Source of the DNA: Proteromonas lacertae
Lineage: Eukaryota > Sar > Bigyra > Opalinata > Proteromonadidae
Reading direction: 5' to 3'
Assembly: GCA_002245135.1 (NCBI GenBank)
Contig: NGBS01000880.1
Location: 62,001-126,000, forward strand
DNA: 64,000 nucleotides
Positions 7,690 through 18,821 of the stretch are shown here, piece after piece. Position numbers and translations under genes: made by a program. Under the pieces are notes generated by a model. That model was given only the letters and a program-made list of their open reading frames with translations, searched no databases and was not told where the DNA came from. Numbering within the stretch: position 1 is the stretch's first letter; every line of letters starts with the position of its first letter.

Positions 7690-10600
7690 TCACAGTTTTG
7701 GTTTTATTGTTATTTCACCTTTCGGACTTATACTTACACAGTTTATATCACCAAACATTCCTTCATTTGGGTTACTTTCGAAATTGTAAGTACATAAACT
7801 ACAATTGATTATTTTTATACTCTTATTATTATCTAATGTTGTTGGTTGGAATGGAACTTCTAATACTTGACTCTTTTGATATAAACAATTCGCTGTTATA
7901 TCTCTTTCAGCTTCATTGTTTGAGATTATTAAAGTTGTAACAGCTGGTCTTGAACTTACTCTATCACTTTATCATGCAATGTATAACCTTCACCTTTCAC
8001 ATTCAAATTCAATTTAGATGGTTTCTTATGGATTTGTAATGAGATGTTTGTTGAGAAATGTAATTCATCTGTTGGAGCAAATGTCACTGCAATTGGAACA
8101 CTTCCATTTGGAGGAATTGATCCAGTGGATGGTTCAATCTTTACTGTAGAATCAGATCCAATTTGACTTTCATCAAATGTATTAGCAAATGGAATATGAA
8201 CATTATTAACTAATTGGATTATCTTTGTATTTGTTCGATGCAATAAAACTGCATTGAAATTCACTGCTGGAGGATCTAAGAAGATTTTTGGTTCTTTTAC
8301 TACACCTGCTATTAAGAATAAAGCAGAAACTTTATGAGATGGAATATTAAATCGATAGAATGCTTCTTTGATTCCAGTTGCGGTTGGAGTAAATTCGAAT
8401 AGTAACATTTGTTTCTTACCAGACATTAATACACTTGTCTTTTGAACACATTCAAAAGCTTGATTTGGCATTCCAACTGGAATAAATTCAAATCCTAAAT
8501 TCTCACCTTCTGGATTTTCTACTCCAAATTTCATTGTATTCTTAACATGAGTTCCTAATGATTCGATTTCTATCACATGAATATCAGGATCTAAACTTCC
8601 ACCTAATTCACTATCTTGATTGAATAATCCATCACTTCTTCGACTTATATGATGACATGGAGGAATATCAAAATGGCATAAAGATCTCATCTAATGGTTC
8701 AAATAATACTTTAAAGTGTTGATTTTTACTTGGAGGAATACTGATTGTATCTGGTTCAATTTTGAATGGTATTGGTATTTCATCTATTTCAGCATTCGAA
8801 TTTATATTTCCATTTTCATTATCAAATGTCCAATGTAGATCTAATGGAGTTTCACTTTCATTTAATACATCAAATTCATATTCTCTCTTTTGATACATCA
8901 TAGTATCAGCAAAATTGATTGATTTACATTCACATTGATATTTTGCTGCATCTGCTCTTATACTACAATACAATGAAATTACATGTGGTTCTTCATTCTC
9001 ATTTACTAACTTGAAACTAGGTTTCAGCAATTGTTTCACATACTTCTATTGGTTCTACTACATCAGCTGCTAATGAGTTTCTTTTGTTAATTCTTTACTC
9101 CTTTTCCTCCTTTATTTGGGGTTTTGGATCTCGGTGGAGGAACTGCTTTTTTAGCTAGAGTTTTCTTTCCTTTTGCATTCTTGGCATTTTCTTTCTGTTT
9201 TTCTTCATTCTGTTTTTGCAATTGTAAATATTGTTCTTTTGTCACATATTTCACTGTTTTCATTGAATTATCCCAATCATTTATCACTTCTTCACCTTCT
9301 TCTTTACTTTCTTCTAATACAATTTCTTGAACTTCTACTGTCAATTCTTCTTTTTCTAATACCAATGCTTCTGTTGTTTTGAATGTACATGTCACATCTT
9401 TTGTTGTATGAGGATGCATATATCCACAAGATGGATTGAATCTGAATGGAGTATCATCTTGGAATTGGAACTTTATTAATTTATCACTCAAATTCTCTAT
9501 TTGGAATGAAACAGATTGACCATCTTTATTATTATTCTCACCTTCTACTCCATCTTCTTCATTATTTGTTATATAATATGGATAAAATTCCATTTCATTA
9601 TCTTTATCATTTGGTAAACCATTAAATCCTATCATATCTTCTAATCCTTCACCTTTCAATATAAATTCACTCTTCTCATATGGATTGTTTTGAACATACA
9701 ATGACATTGATAATTCATATTCTTTCTTTCCTTAAGGATTGTACAAAACTGTATATTCCACTTTCTTTTTTGGTTTTAAGGTTTGAACTTCACCTGCAAC
9801 AGGTCTTACACTGAATATACCACTTGTATCTAAATTCACATTACATTTTGCTGTTAATACACCACTATTCTGTATTAAGATCTTTTTACTTTTCTTTTTA
9901 CCACTTCTTTTCTTTCCAAAATCAATCATCAATCTTCCATCATCAGCTCTTGTCTTTGGATCAACAATTTGTAAAGATGGTAAAATACTTGAACCTCGAA
10001 CATCAAAATTCAATTCACCTGTCTTAGCATCAGAACTGTCTTTTACTTTCGCATTAAATGTTGCTTCATAACTACCAATCGATTGTGGTTTAAAGAAGAT
10101 TGTTACATATTGATATTCATGTGGTAGAATATCTACTGTTGGTGGAGATACACTGAAGATTTCTGGAGCTACACCTGCTTTGGGAGTTATTTAGAAACTT
10201 ACACTACATTGTATTCTTTAAATATTCGTTATTCTTATTCTCTGAGATATATCATCTGGTTGAGATGTTGGTATAACTGTTCCAACATAGAATAAATTAT
10301 CTTTTACACTGTAAATTGAAACATTTTGACTTGTATCTAATGTACTTAAATCATTCAATACAGTTTGTTCTTCAAATATTGAATCATAATTCTCAGTTTC
10401 GATGGATGGATAAACACTTTCACCTGTTAAGATATAAGTCAAATCTTTTGCTATATTTGGATCGATATAACTTATATTAAACATCAATTTCTCTAAAGCT
10501 GATTTATTGCCAACTGTTTCAATTTGGAATTCTGCAGGATTAATACCCAAATCACCTACTGTTAAAGCAGCTGCCATTTCTTTTTTATCTCCTTTCTTAC

Positions 10601-10865
10601 CTGGAAGAGATTTCTTTCGCACTGGTGGAGCTTTTTTACCTTTTCCTGCTAGTTCACTCGATGGTTGAGCTTCTTGACTCATATCAATTGGATTGTTTAT
10701 ATCACTAATCTTACACATAAATGGAAATTCACCATCATTCTTTATATTCAATTCTTTGGTTTTAGAATCATCAAAATGTAATGAACCAAATGATATACCT
10801 CCTGGAGGTAAACAGGAGATTTTACTATATACACTTCTTATAGATATACATATTGGAAATTCACT
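7690..10865 (-). pseudogene. HYDIN: HYDIN remnant, later segment (ASH/MSP-type domains)
   Basis: Read on the minus strand this is a chain of beta-sandwich ASH/MSP domains of HYDIN, the giant central-pair protein of motile cilia. Typical phrases: GISFGSLHFDDSKTKELNI, FSVSPPTVDILPHEYQ, LMIDFGKKRSGKKKSKKI, IEPSTGSIPPNGSVPIAVTF. The frame carries in-frame TAA codons near 10215, 10192 and 9733, and one-base frame changes near 9080, 9050, 8680 and 7960; protein similarity continues to a TGA at 7690. The upstream part of the gene is not here: at about 10865 the sequence passes into the virus integrase. Order of domains places this after the segment at 40980-45410. Non-functional as it stands. Confidence 0.8.
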
Positions 10866-11912
10866 TATCACTATGATATGTTCCTTTATCCATTTTTCTT
10901 CTTTGTTCATGAAACCTAACTAAATCTCCCGCTTGAAATTTTACTTTTTGGTAGTTTAGGTTGTATTTAAATTGTATTTAACTGATTCCATCAACATTCT
11001 GTTTGGCAGTTTAGGACTGTTGTATACTTCATTAGGTGTATAATCTCTCAAGCTTGATAAAGGTTTGTTATTATAATCATAAATAGTTTCTTGTACAATT
11101 TGGTCGAAACGTGATAACCATCTTTGATCAATGATTTCTCTTCTATCGTGTCTATCTATATTAGCTTGAAGCTCTGGTGCATCTACACCTAAATCAATTA
11201 AATGTTTATATAGCAATTTCTTTGCAAGACTTACCGATCTTTCCAATACCATTTCAATTCTATGTTCTGTTGGCATCTTTTGAAAGAATGTAATTCTTTC
11301 ATGATCTAATAATGGTTTGATTGCATTGAAACTAGTTTGCATATCACACAAGACACTTACTACACGTCTTTTAGATGCTACTTGAGAACCATCTTCATTT
11401 GTTTTATAATACCATGCTCTAAAAGCACTTTCAATACTTGGTCCTTTTTCATCACGTAATTGAATTGCCCATACTTTTCTAGAATTCAATTCTATCAAAT
11501 ATAAGTGAAGATGATAAGGTAAAAAGTAAACAACATCCATTTGGAAGTATCCAGGCTTCTAGATACTTAAGTATTTCTTCTTGCGTTAGTTTAATAAATT
11601 GTTTGTCACTTAAGTAGTAATACTTGTCATATAGCATATCTAAATATTCTCTATATTCATCAATCTGTTTGGATATTTCATCATTTTCATACGGATTTGG
11701 TCTTGGGTTATTCTGTATTGGCGGTGGTGCATTGTTAAAATTCCTCGCATAATTTTGCTCATCTCTTGAGTCAACATGCCTATAGCCTGGTGGCAACTCT
11801 TGAGCTGTATCTGGATTTGGGTAAGAGTAAGATTTATTATAAAAATAAGTAGCAAGCATAGGAAGAAAAACACAAAAGTAAAAGCATACACAAATATATT
11901 AAATATATCCAT
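10861..11912 (-). pseudogene. Maverick/Polinton-type integrase (retroviral DDE fold), broken
   Basis: On the minus strand: a short hydrophobic N-terminus (11912-11830), a Pro-rich linker, a helical segment (IDEYREYLDMLYDKYYYLS...QEEILKYLEAW), then the catalytic core. MDVVYFLPYHLHLYLIEL with SRKVWAIQLRDEKG carries the first Asp, VVSVLCDMQTSFNA the second, and a Glu 34 residues later in MVLERSVSLAKKLL the third. NNKPLSSLRDYTPNEVY is the usual end of the core, and QAGDLVRFHEQRRKMDKG at 10940-10880, in another frame, is the SH3-like C-terminal domain. Frame changes fall near 11840, 11520 and 10955, and sequence seems missing before MDVVYF. Integrates element DNA in intact relatives. Confidence 0.75.
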
Positions 11913-11918
11913 GTTATT

Positions 11919-13556
11919 CTAATTAAAGACATTATTATAATTATCATACATATTTCTAACAGCTTCACTTTCATTTGGTTCACGATTCATTGAGTATGGA
12001 ACTGAATACAATTTGGTTAAATAACATCTTTTAATATCAAATATAGTAAATACTAATTTATGTACACGAACTGTATACAACACTTGCTTTGCACTTCTGA
12101 AGCTGTATTGATCCACATATATATTTTGTAAATCTCTACTATCTAAGATATTGGTGTAATAGTCATAATCACATGTCTTTACTCTATAACCTTTAGAAAC
12201 ACCTTTCGCTCTTGAATCAGATTTAAACAAGTGTATAGGTCCATCCACTCTTTGTTTCTCATAAGCATACATCTTTGCTTTCAATCCACAGAATCTTGTT
12301 ATTGTATATAATTGATCACTTTTTTTTTCTTCTATTTTAAGTAAGTTCAGTTCACCTGTTCTTTGATAGTTTTGAAATCTGATTCCTCTTTGCTTTAGAT
12401 AATCGCAATTAATATTACCAGTATCCATACAACCTTGAATTGATAAATCACAGCAATATCTCTGTAAAAGTCTTTTGTAACAACTCTAAATATAAAAGAG
12501 TCTGTATCTGTCATCAGTAAAGAAATACCATCTCTATATTTTCTGTACAACTGTCCATACCAAAACTTTGCCATTAGATACTTTCTACTCAAATCACATA
12601 TTATTCTTGGAGTGTTATTCTTCAATTCTCCATTCTTATCCACCATACCTAATTCTATAGCCCATTGCTTCTGTTCTTGTTATAAGTCTTTGAAATATAT
12701 CATCTTTCTTTCAGGGAATAAAGGATACTCTGAAAACCCACAAAGATCTGGTGGATCTATATCAACTTCTAATATATAACCTCTACTCTCTGGATCCTTC
12801 CATAACTTCTGATCTTCTGAATTTGGAGAATGTGCTATATCTTCATAAGGTTTCATATTTCGAATGACATCCACATATATTTCTGGTTTCTCCCATCTAA
12901 AATCTTTATATGGTAATTTCATTGATGCCATTGTAGAAGGATATAGAGAATTATAATCAACATATACAATATAAGATTCTCTTTTTGTTGGAATAGCATG
13001 ATCATCTTCAAAGAATGGTGGATCCATATAATGGTTTTTAGCTTCTGTTTTCTCATTGATCCAATCATGAATATACCTCCAATCAATCCTTTACGAATGA
13101 AATCATACTTGTCTTGATCAGCTAACAACTCAATCTTTACATTACACCTTCTTAGAAAGATAGACCATGCTAAACCTGGACAACTAACATGCCAACATGG
13201 ATCCAATATAAAATGAGTAAACACCACATTTCTAAAATGATCAAACACACTAGTAAGCGTTAATACATCCATTGCAAGATAAAACAAGTTGTATACCATT
13301 AGATCATTCATATCCAATAACTTCCGCATGATCAACATATTCATAAGGGAAGTGACCCTTCTGCAACCCCCATTTCATGATAAAATCATTCACTGTCCAA
13401 TCATGGTCTTTCAAACACTTTTGTATCTTTGGATCTTATCTTTGGATGGAATAACTTTTCATACTCACCACCTGATTCAGCTTCTATCTTTAAGGATTGA
13501 ACTATACTATCTAGTGATGAAGACATGAACTGAAAACTATCAATGAAGTGTAGTTT
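11919..13556 (-). pseudogene. Protein-primed family B DNA polymerase, truncated and rearranged
   Basis: Recognisable pPolB of the Polinton/adenovirus type. In order on the minus strand: an exonuclease-domain segment (FIDSFQFMSSSLDS), KGHFPYEYVD, the third exonuclease region (DPCWHVSCPGLAWSIFL), polymerase motif A (YVDYNSLYPSTMAS), ERKMIYFKDL, motif C (LLMTDTDSFIF), and the thumb region GLKAKMYAYEKQ. Missing: the first exonuclease motif and everything before it, and the motif B region (K...NSxYG), which falls in a deletion between QLYRKY and RDGISLLM. A 13-bp tandem duplication (AGATCCAAAGATA) near 13410-13440 shifts the frame. Further shifts near 13060, 12930, 12660 and 12410. It cannot encode a working polymerase. 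Confidence 0.85.
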
Positions 13557-13569
13557 CAATCAGTCTTTA

Positions 13570-13992
13570 ATAGAACTGATAACTTTGATCTATGTTATTG
13601 GTTGAGATGTAACTATGTTTCCCATTTCTTCTTCTAAACCATGATCTTCAGCTGTTCTTGGTGATAAGTATTCTTCTCTACTATGTAACATATAATATAA
13701 CTCATTAAAAGCTTCTTCGTTGTTGAGATCATTTTCATCTACTATTTCAATTGTATTTGGTGGTTCTATTGGTAATGGTATATCTTCTTCATCTTCATAA
13801 TCTTCTTGAGTTGATATATCTACAAATCTATTTTCTTATTCCTCTTCTTGTTTCTTTTCTTCTTCAATACCTCTATTATATTCATCTTATCTTTCATCAA
13901 CAGTTGTATTTGGTGCTGGTATTGATGGTTGTACTGGTTGCACTGGTTGTTGTAGTTGTTGTTCTAATGATGCATTCCACTCTGCTTCCATT
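13570..13992 (-). pseudogene. Acidic protein fragment between HYDIN and polymerase remnants
   Basis: Minus-strand reading gives a coherent acidic, Gln/Pro-rich sequence (WNASLEQQLQQPVQPVQPS, EEKKQEEE, YEDEEDIPLPIEPPN, EEAFNELYYMLHSREEYLSP) interrupted by TAA codons near 13892 and 13834 and a TAG near 13590. It has no counterpart in the other HYDIN copy, so it is probably virus sequence upstream of the polymerase. The HYDIN similarity resumes at 13993. Function unknown. Confidence 0.4.
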
Positions 13993-14960
13993 TCTTTCTA
14001 TTCCGAAATTCACTAGTAAATTACCTATGTTAGTTATTGTAAATGTCTTCGTCTTGCAATCAATTCGAACTACATAACCAAAATCTACTACAACCTAAAT
14101 GTAAATTAGATATTTTCTTATTCGCCATTTTTGTTGTTTTGCCTGTTTTATTACTGATATTTGTTAAACCAGTTTCAGGTCTTGCTGTGGTTTTATCAAC
14201 TACTCCTTCAGTTTTTGAACCATTTACAGATGTTCCATTTATTTCTTTCTCTTTTCGAGCTAAACATAAATCAGCTGGATTTTGATTGTTTATTTCATCT
14301 AATAATAAATCAATATAATATAATCTTAATGCTTCAAATTCTCTATCAACTGTGATTTGTAATACTGTTGTATTCTTTCCTGAAGGTAATTTGTTCGTAT
14401 TTGTTCGTATTTATCATTCTGTTGTGAATTCTTACTTCTGACAGAAACTGATTTTTGACTATTTACTCTTGCAGATCACTGTTTCTTGTTTTCATCTTTT
14501 TCTTTTTCTTTAGATTTTTCTTCTTCTGCATTTGTATTTGCTATTGTTGGTTCTTCACTATGTGGTGCTATTTCTCCTTCTATTTTTGGTTCTGGTGGTA
14601 ATTCTTTTAACCATGTGTTGGCGAATTAACTGGAACTCCATCTACAATTATTGGCTTTTCAGCTTCAACTGGTTTTTCTTTTTCTTCTTCTGTTGATGGT
14701 TGTTCTTGCTGTTGTTGTTGTCTTGATTCTTCTCCTTCAGTATTTACTATATTATTACTACTTTCATCTATTGAGGATTCTACTACTTCAGGTAAAGATG
14801 GTTGTTGTTTGATTGGTGATGGTAAAGCTGGGAATGATAATGGATATTCAGTATTGGATAATTCAATCAATCTATCAGCTTCTTCCAAGTAATGTTCCCT
14901 ATTATCTGGTATTCAGCATCATTCACTTTGATATTTGCATAAATACCTGTTATATAAAGT
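13993..14960 (-). pseudogene. HYDIN: HYDIN remnant, duplicate of 42123-43086
   Basis: Nearly identical over its length to 42123-43086 on the same strand, including long shared stretches such as GCCATTTTTGTTGTTTTGCC and the doubled TTTGTTCGTA. Differences include a deletion of about 20 bases near 14080 and about 27 extra bases in the Gln/Glu-rich part near 14680. It codes for an ASH-domain segment, a Gln/Glu-rich linker and part of a further domain, in several frames. The match stops abruptly at 14960 after TATATAAAGT. Segmental duplicate, not functional. Confidence 0.85.
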
Positions 14961-15013
14961 GGACAATCTAGGTTCAGAAATATATCCGTAATAGGATCTA
15001 TTCATAAATATCC

Positions 15014-15298
15014 TAAATTACCTTGCTTTGCATATCTAAATGGTCAATTATATGCCATAATAAAACAGTTTCTTTTATTAGCTATCCTTCTTATCCATAT
15101 GGACCTGGTTTTCTTTTAAAAACAACTTCATTGAAATGTATATCATCGTATATAAAACAAGAAAAGAGATTAATTTGGATTGAAGATGCTATGTTTGGAG
15201 ATATAATGAATTACTGTAGATTAAAATATTTAGATATATCCAAAAGAACAGAAATATCGTACAAGCCTAAGAATAATTTAAAAGATCTTCGCAACTAA
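15014..15298 (+). pseudogene. GT31-like glycosyltransferase, C-terminal fragment
   Basis: The frame lacks an ATG and follows directly on the HYDIN fragment. It contains YPSYPYGPGFLL and, 25 residues on, WIEDAMFGDI, the arrangement of the beta-1,3-galactosyltransferase family (YP.Y..G.GY then EDV..G), where the acidic pair helps catalysis. About 90 residues remain of a usual 300 or more, so this is the 3' end of a Golgi glycosyltransferase gene cut by a rearrangement at about 14960-15020. Confidence 0.5.
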
Positions 15299-15359
15299 GT
15301 ACATCCAATTGAAATACTGTTTAACACATTACAATGAAGAATAACATATAAATATTTAA

Positions 15360-16691
15360 ATGGATATATTTAAATATTTTATACTTCTAATAATGTTATT
15401 CTTATTTTTAGATTCTTTAAAAAATTATAAGTATATATCAAATGTCAAATGTATTGGATTAGATTATAATAGAACATGTATGTATAGCAACATATTCTAT
15501 GATAAAGGAAATTGGATTGTATTTAATATACCAAAATATAAAATGAAATGCGTTGCAATTAGATGTAAGAATAGTGATTATTGTTACAAACCTAAAAATT
15601 CATTAAAAAGAAGAAATTATGATAAAATTATAAAAGGTATATCTGTCTATATAGAATTATTCTATCCTGAAAATATAGGACATCTATTATGGGATGATTT
15701 GTACTCATTATATCTATCATTAATCAAGTTTAATTATAATATGACTCCTTTTACTATAATTATAGCAAAATATAATAGCGGATGGAAAAGAAATAAGGAG
15801 ACTAAAATATATGAAAAATTTTCAATGAGAAAACTAATATATGAAAATGAAATGAAAAATAATATCTATTTATTTGAAAAATTAGTAGTTGGATTAGCTC
15901 ATCATTGTCAAAGATGCATAAATAAAGATTACTCAATAGCAGGAGGAAAAGAATATAAAGCTACATGGTGGATGAGAAAAAGGATGTATTTTGTATTTAA
16001 TATATCAGTTTGCATTAACAAATATGCTATTATTGTAGATAATAAAAGATATTTAAAAAATGAGAAGGTAATTTTAAATTCTTTAGTAAGTGGTCAGTAT
16101 TTCAATATTAGTATTAAATATGTAAATTGGAAAAATTATCCAAGATTTTTAGATCAACTGAAAATACTAAGCTGCACAAATTTATATATATCTGGACCAG
16201 GAACTGGATTGCTTAATTTTCCATTTATGTCTGATCCTGGCGTTATTGTTAATTTAGGTGGCTTGTCTAAAGGATGCCCTACTTTTATGGAGCAATATAT
16301 AGAAGAAGGCTCTATGCATTTTATTTCATTATATTATCCTTCAAACAAAAGAATATATGGATTAAAAAGAGATGAGCTATATAAGATAATTACAAAAGCA
16401 ATATATATATTGAATAATTGGAATACTTATTTGATGAATCACGAAAATAATCTAAATATTGAAGGTAATATATTTAGATATATATCATATATAAAGCCTA
16501 ATTTAATGGAGTTGTTTTTATTAGAAACAGATTGGAGTAAAATAAATGGAAAAGGTGTATGGGCAGAAAAACTGATTTACTTTCCTTATAGTTTTAATAT
16601 AACCTATATTACTGATATAGTATTGAATGTAACAACGTTATTTAGCTCTGAATTAGGCTGTAGAATTAGTAAAAGTCATGAGATTTGGTAA
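15360..16691 (+). CDS. GT61-family type II membrane glycosyltransferase
   Basis: 443 aa, intact. An N-terminal signal anchor (YFILLIMLFLFLDSL, residues 6-20) places it in the Golgi/ER with a lumenal catalytic domain. NIGHLLWDDLYSLYLSL (about residue 104) and ISGPGTGLLNFPFMSDPG (about residue 280) are the two landmark blocks of the DUF563/GT61 family, which includes xylosyl- and O-GlcNAc-transferases; the second block forms the nucleotide-sugar site. NxS/T sites are frequent. It is the best-preserved gene in the glycan cluster. Exact donor and acceptor cannot be told. Confidence 0.75.
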   Translation: MDIFKYFILLIMLFLFLDSLKNYKYISNVKCIGLDYNRTCMYSNIFYDKGNWIVFNIPKYKMKCVAIRCKNSDYCYKPKNSLKRRNYDKIIKGISVYIELFYPENIGHLLWDDLYSLYLSLIKFNYNMTPFTIIIAKYNSGWKRNKETKIYEKFSMRKLIYENEMKNNIYLFEKLVVGLAHHCQRCINKDYSIAGGKEYKATWWMRKRMYFVFNISVCINKYAIIVDNKRYLKNEKVILNSLVSGQYFNISIKYVNWKNYPRFLDQLKILSCTNLYISGPGTGLLNFPFMSDPGVIVNLGGLSKGCPTFMEQYIEEGSMHFISLYYPSNKRIYGLKRDELYKIITKAIYILNNWNTYLMNHENNLNIEGNIFRYISYIKPNLMELFLLETDWSKINGKGVWAEKLIYFPYSFNITYITDIVLNVTTLFSSELGCRISKSHEIW

Positions 16692-16736
16692 ATGTTTCTT
16701 TGATATAGTGTTTTTTAATATGTTTAATAAAAATAT

Positions 16737-16970
16737 TCATAATACTTCCACATTAATAATTTCTCTATTTTCATCTTCATCGCTTCCTACATTACGTTCT
16801 TGTTCTCTCTTATTTCTCTCAACTAATTCAAACTTTAATCTCATAATGTTATTATTAGTATCTGTGTTTAATCTATTTCTCCTGTATGAATATATTACGC
16901 TTTCGATGGAGAAAATTCTCTCAATAAAAGAGCTTGAACAGTGAACATGGCATTGTTGATATAATGTCAT
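16737..16970 (-). pseudogene. hAT transposase C-terminal (dimerisation) remnant
   Basis: The minus-strand frame contains SSSFIERIFSIESVIYSYRR followed by NRLNTDTNN, which matches the hAT C-terminal dimerisation signature (SS..SERxFS...RNRL). It differs from the hAT fragments at 30870 and 33775, so it is another, older family. No terminal repeats were found around it. Confidence 0.6.
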
Positions 16971-17344
16971 AGATTTTCTCTAAATTTCTAAAGTATATCT
17001 CATATGTTGTAAAGCATATATCAGTTGAAATAATTTCACGAAAAATGGAAGAAGCTGAATATTGTATGACATTAAAAATGTAAGAACTTTAGTTAATCAA
17101 ACATTGTTTTTTCTACATTTTATTTGTAAATGGGGATATATTTCATTAAACTATTAAGAGTTATCTAAGTGGTATAAGTGTGTTAAATATTATTCATAGA
17201 TATGGCAAATATGGCTTAAATGGATTTTTGAAAGATATTATTTAGGATATACAAAAATGATTTGAGTATAGTATGTAATACTCAATATTCATCTATTATA
17301 ATAAGTATTATGAATGTTTTCTCAACCAAATTGAAAAATATTGT
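16971..17344. other. Intergenic, no gene seen
   Basis: AT-rich spacer between the hAT remnant and the next glycosyltransferase. It includes scattered short frames but none with coding character. The last 60 bases before 17345 are the presumed promoter. Confidence 0.6.
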
Positions 17345-18304
17345 ATGAAATTAATTATCACTTATATGTTTATAATTATTATACTTTTTATTGTCTACAA
17401 AATAATAAATGTGAGAAGAAAATATCCATTTAAACATGTTTATGTCATGCTTACAGTATTTATGAGAAATAATTTATTAAAACAATTAAATTTAATACTT
17501 AAGCAATCAATTGTGTATAATTACAACATACATATAATCGTATTTCAAAGTGGAATATATAATAACATATCAGTTGCTTTGCATTGCTGGAAAATGAAAC
17601 ATAATTTTGATGTTACTTTTATTCATTCTACTCTAGAAACTGGTTTTTATGGTAGATTTTTAGGTCCTTTAGTATCTTATACTACAGAAAATTCTTATTT
17701 TATAATAATTGATGATGATGTGATGTGGGGTAGTAAATATTTTGAAAATATGATAAGAGTAGTAGATTCAGGATCACTAGCTGTAAGAATGGGTAGATTG
17801 ATATCAAGTAAATCTAAAGAACTAACAGTAGAAAATATTTGGAAAGTTAATTTACCTGTAAGTTATAATGAAGATATAGAATATGATTTTGGTGGACATA
17901 TGTGGGCAGGTAAAATAAAATGGATTAGAAATGTGTGGAAGTATCCTCCTCCTACAATTCATACATCAGAAGATTTTTGGATAAGTGCAGTATTAAAGGT
18001 ATATTATAATATAACCACAAAAAAGCCAATGTGTCCCTCAAGCGTTATTCCAATTAAACCTGATTTTTGTGCTTGTTCAGATAAAACACAAAACGCAAAT
18101 AAGCACGAACCTTTACATTTAGGTGGAAAAGTTATTCACGAAGACAGAGCATTTGCTATAAATTTGATAAGACAAACATATAAAGTTCCTTTGCTATTAG
18201 ATTCTGACCCTAATATTATTGGAAAAATAAGAAAGAAATACATTTATAATACAACATTTATAGTTGAAGAAGATTATTTAAAGAATTGTTTGTATTATGT
18301 ATAG
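17345..18304 (+). CDS. GT-A type glycosyltransferase, membrane anchored
   Basis: 319 aa. Signal anchor at residues 4-22 (IITYMFIIIILFIVYKII). The catalytic domain shows IIIDDDVMWG at about residue 120, a DxD-type metal/nucleotide-sugar motif, then GGHMWAGKIKWIRNVWKYPP, and HTSEDFWISAVL, where the ED probably supplies the catalytic base. This is a GT-A fold enzyme acting in the secretory pathway. Family number not certain. Frame intact, C-terminus at 18304 natural. Confidence 0.65.
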   Translation: MKLIITYMFIIIILFIVYKIINVRRKYPFKHVYVMLTVFMRNNLLKQLNLILKQSIVYNYNIHIIVFQSGIYNNISVALHCWKMKHNFDVTFIHSTLETGFYGRFLGPLVSYTTENSYFIIIDDDVMWGSKYFENMIRVVDSGSLAVRMGRLISSKSKELTVENIWKVNLPVSYNEDIEYDFGGHMWAGKIKWIRNVWKYPPPTIHTSEDFWISAVLKVYYNITTKKPMCPSSVIPIKPDFCACSDKTQNANKHEPLHLGGKVIHEDRAFAINLIRQTYKVPLLLDSDPNIIGKIRKKYIYNTTFIVEEDYLKNCLYYV

Positions 18305-18821
18305 ATAGCTTAGAGAGATCATCAAATGAATATTCATATCTTTAAAAGTAACAATAAAAAATTTATTAATATTAAGTATATCAATATTCTTTTATTATAT
18401 TTTATCTAGCTATTATATAGATGGAATTAGATTATATGATAAATCTGTATAAATTAACAGAATTATTGAAAATTTAGGATATAGGCATGTTTTACTGTCA
18501 TATAAAAAACTATAATTCATTAATAACTCAATAACGATTATTGAACTTATAGTATTGTCTCAATCCTTCTTTTGAATCAATTATTCTTGAATTTATAAAT
18601 ATAAAACCTATCTCTTTTGCTAAATCATATTCAAAAACATTATTTCAAAGTTCATTTTGCCTTTAGATATTCCTCTAATAGATCGATTATATTTATTTTT
18701 ATTTTGTTACAACTATTTCTATGATAATATAATCGATTATCTCAAAGAAATACTGTCATATTGTATCATAATATAAACATGATTAAAAAATGCTTAATAT
18801 AAATATTTAGTATTATTATAC
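18305..18821. other. Intergenic, no gene seen
   Basis: Downstream of 18304 and of the convergent gene ending at 18822. Very AT-rich, frames short. No repeat shared with other parts of the window was noticed. Confidence 0.55.

Noticed and set aside
9124-10923. Plus-strand frames within the HYDIN remnant
   Set aside because: Antisense shadows of the minus-strand coding sequence.
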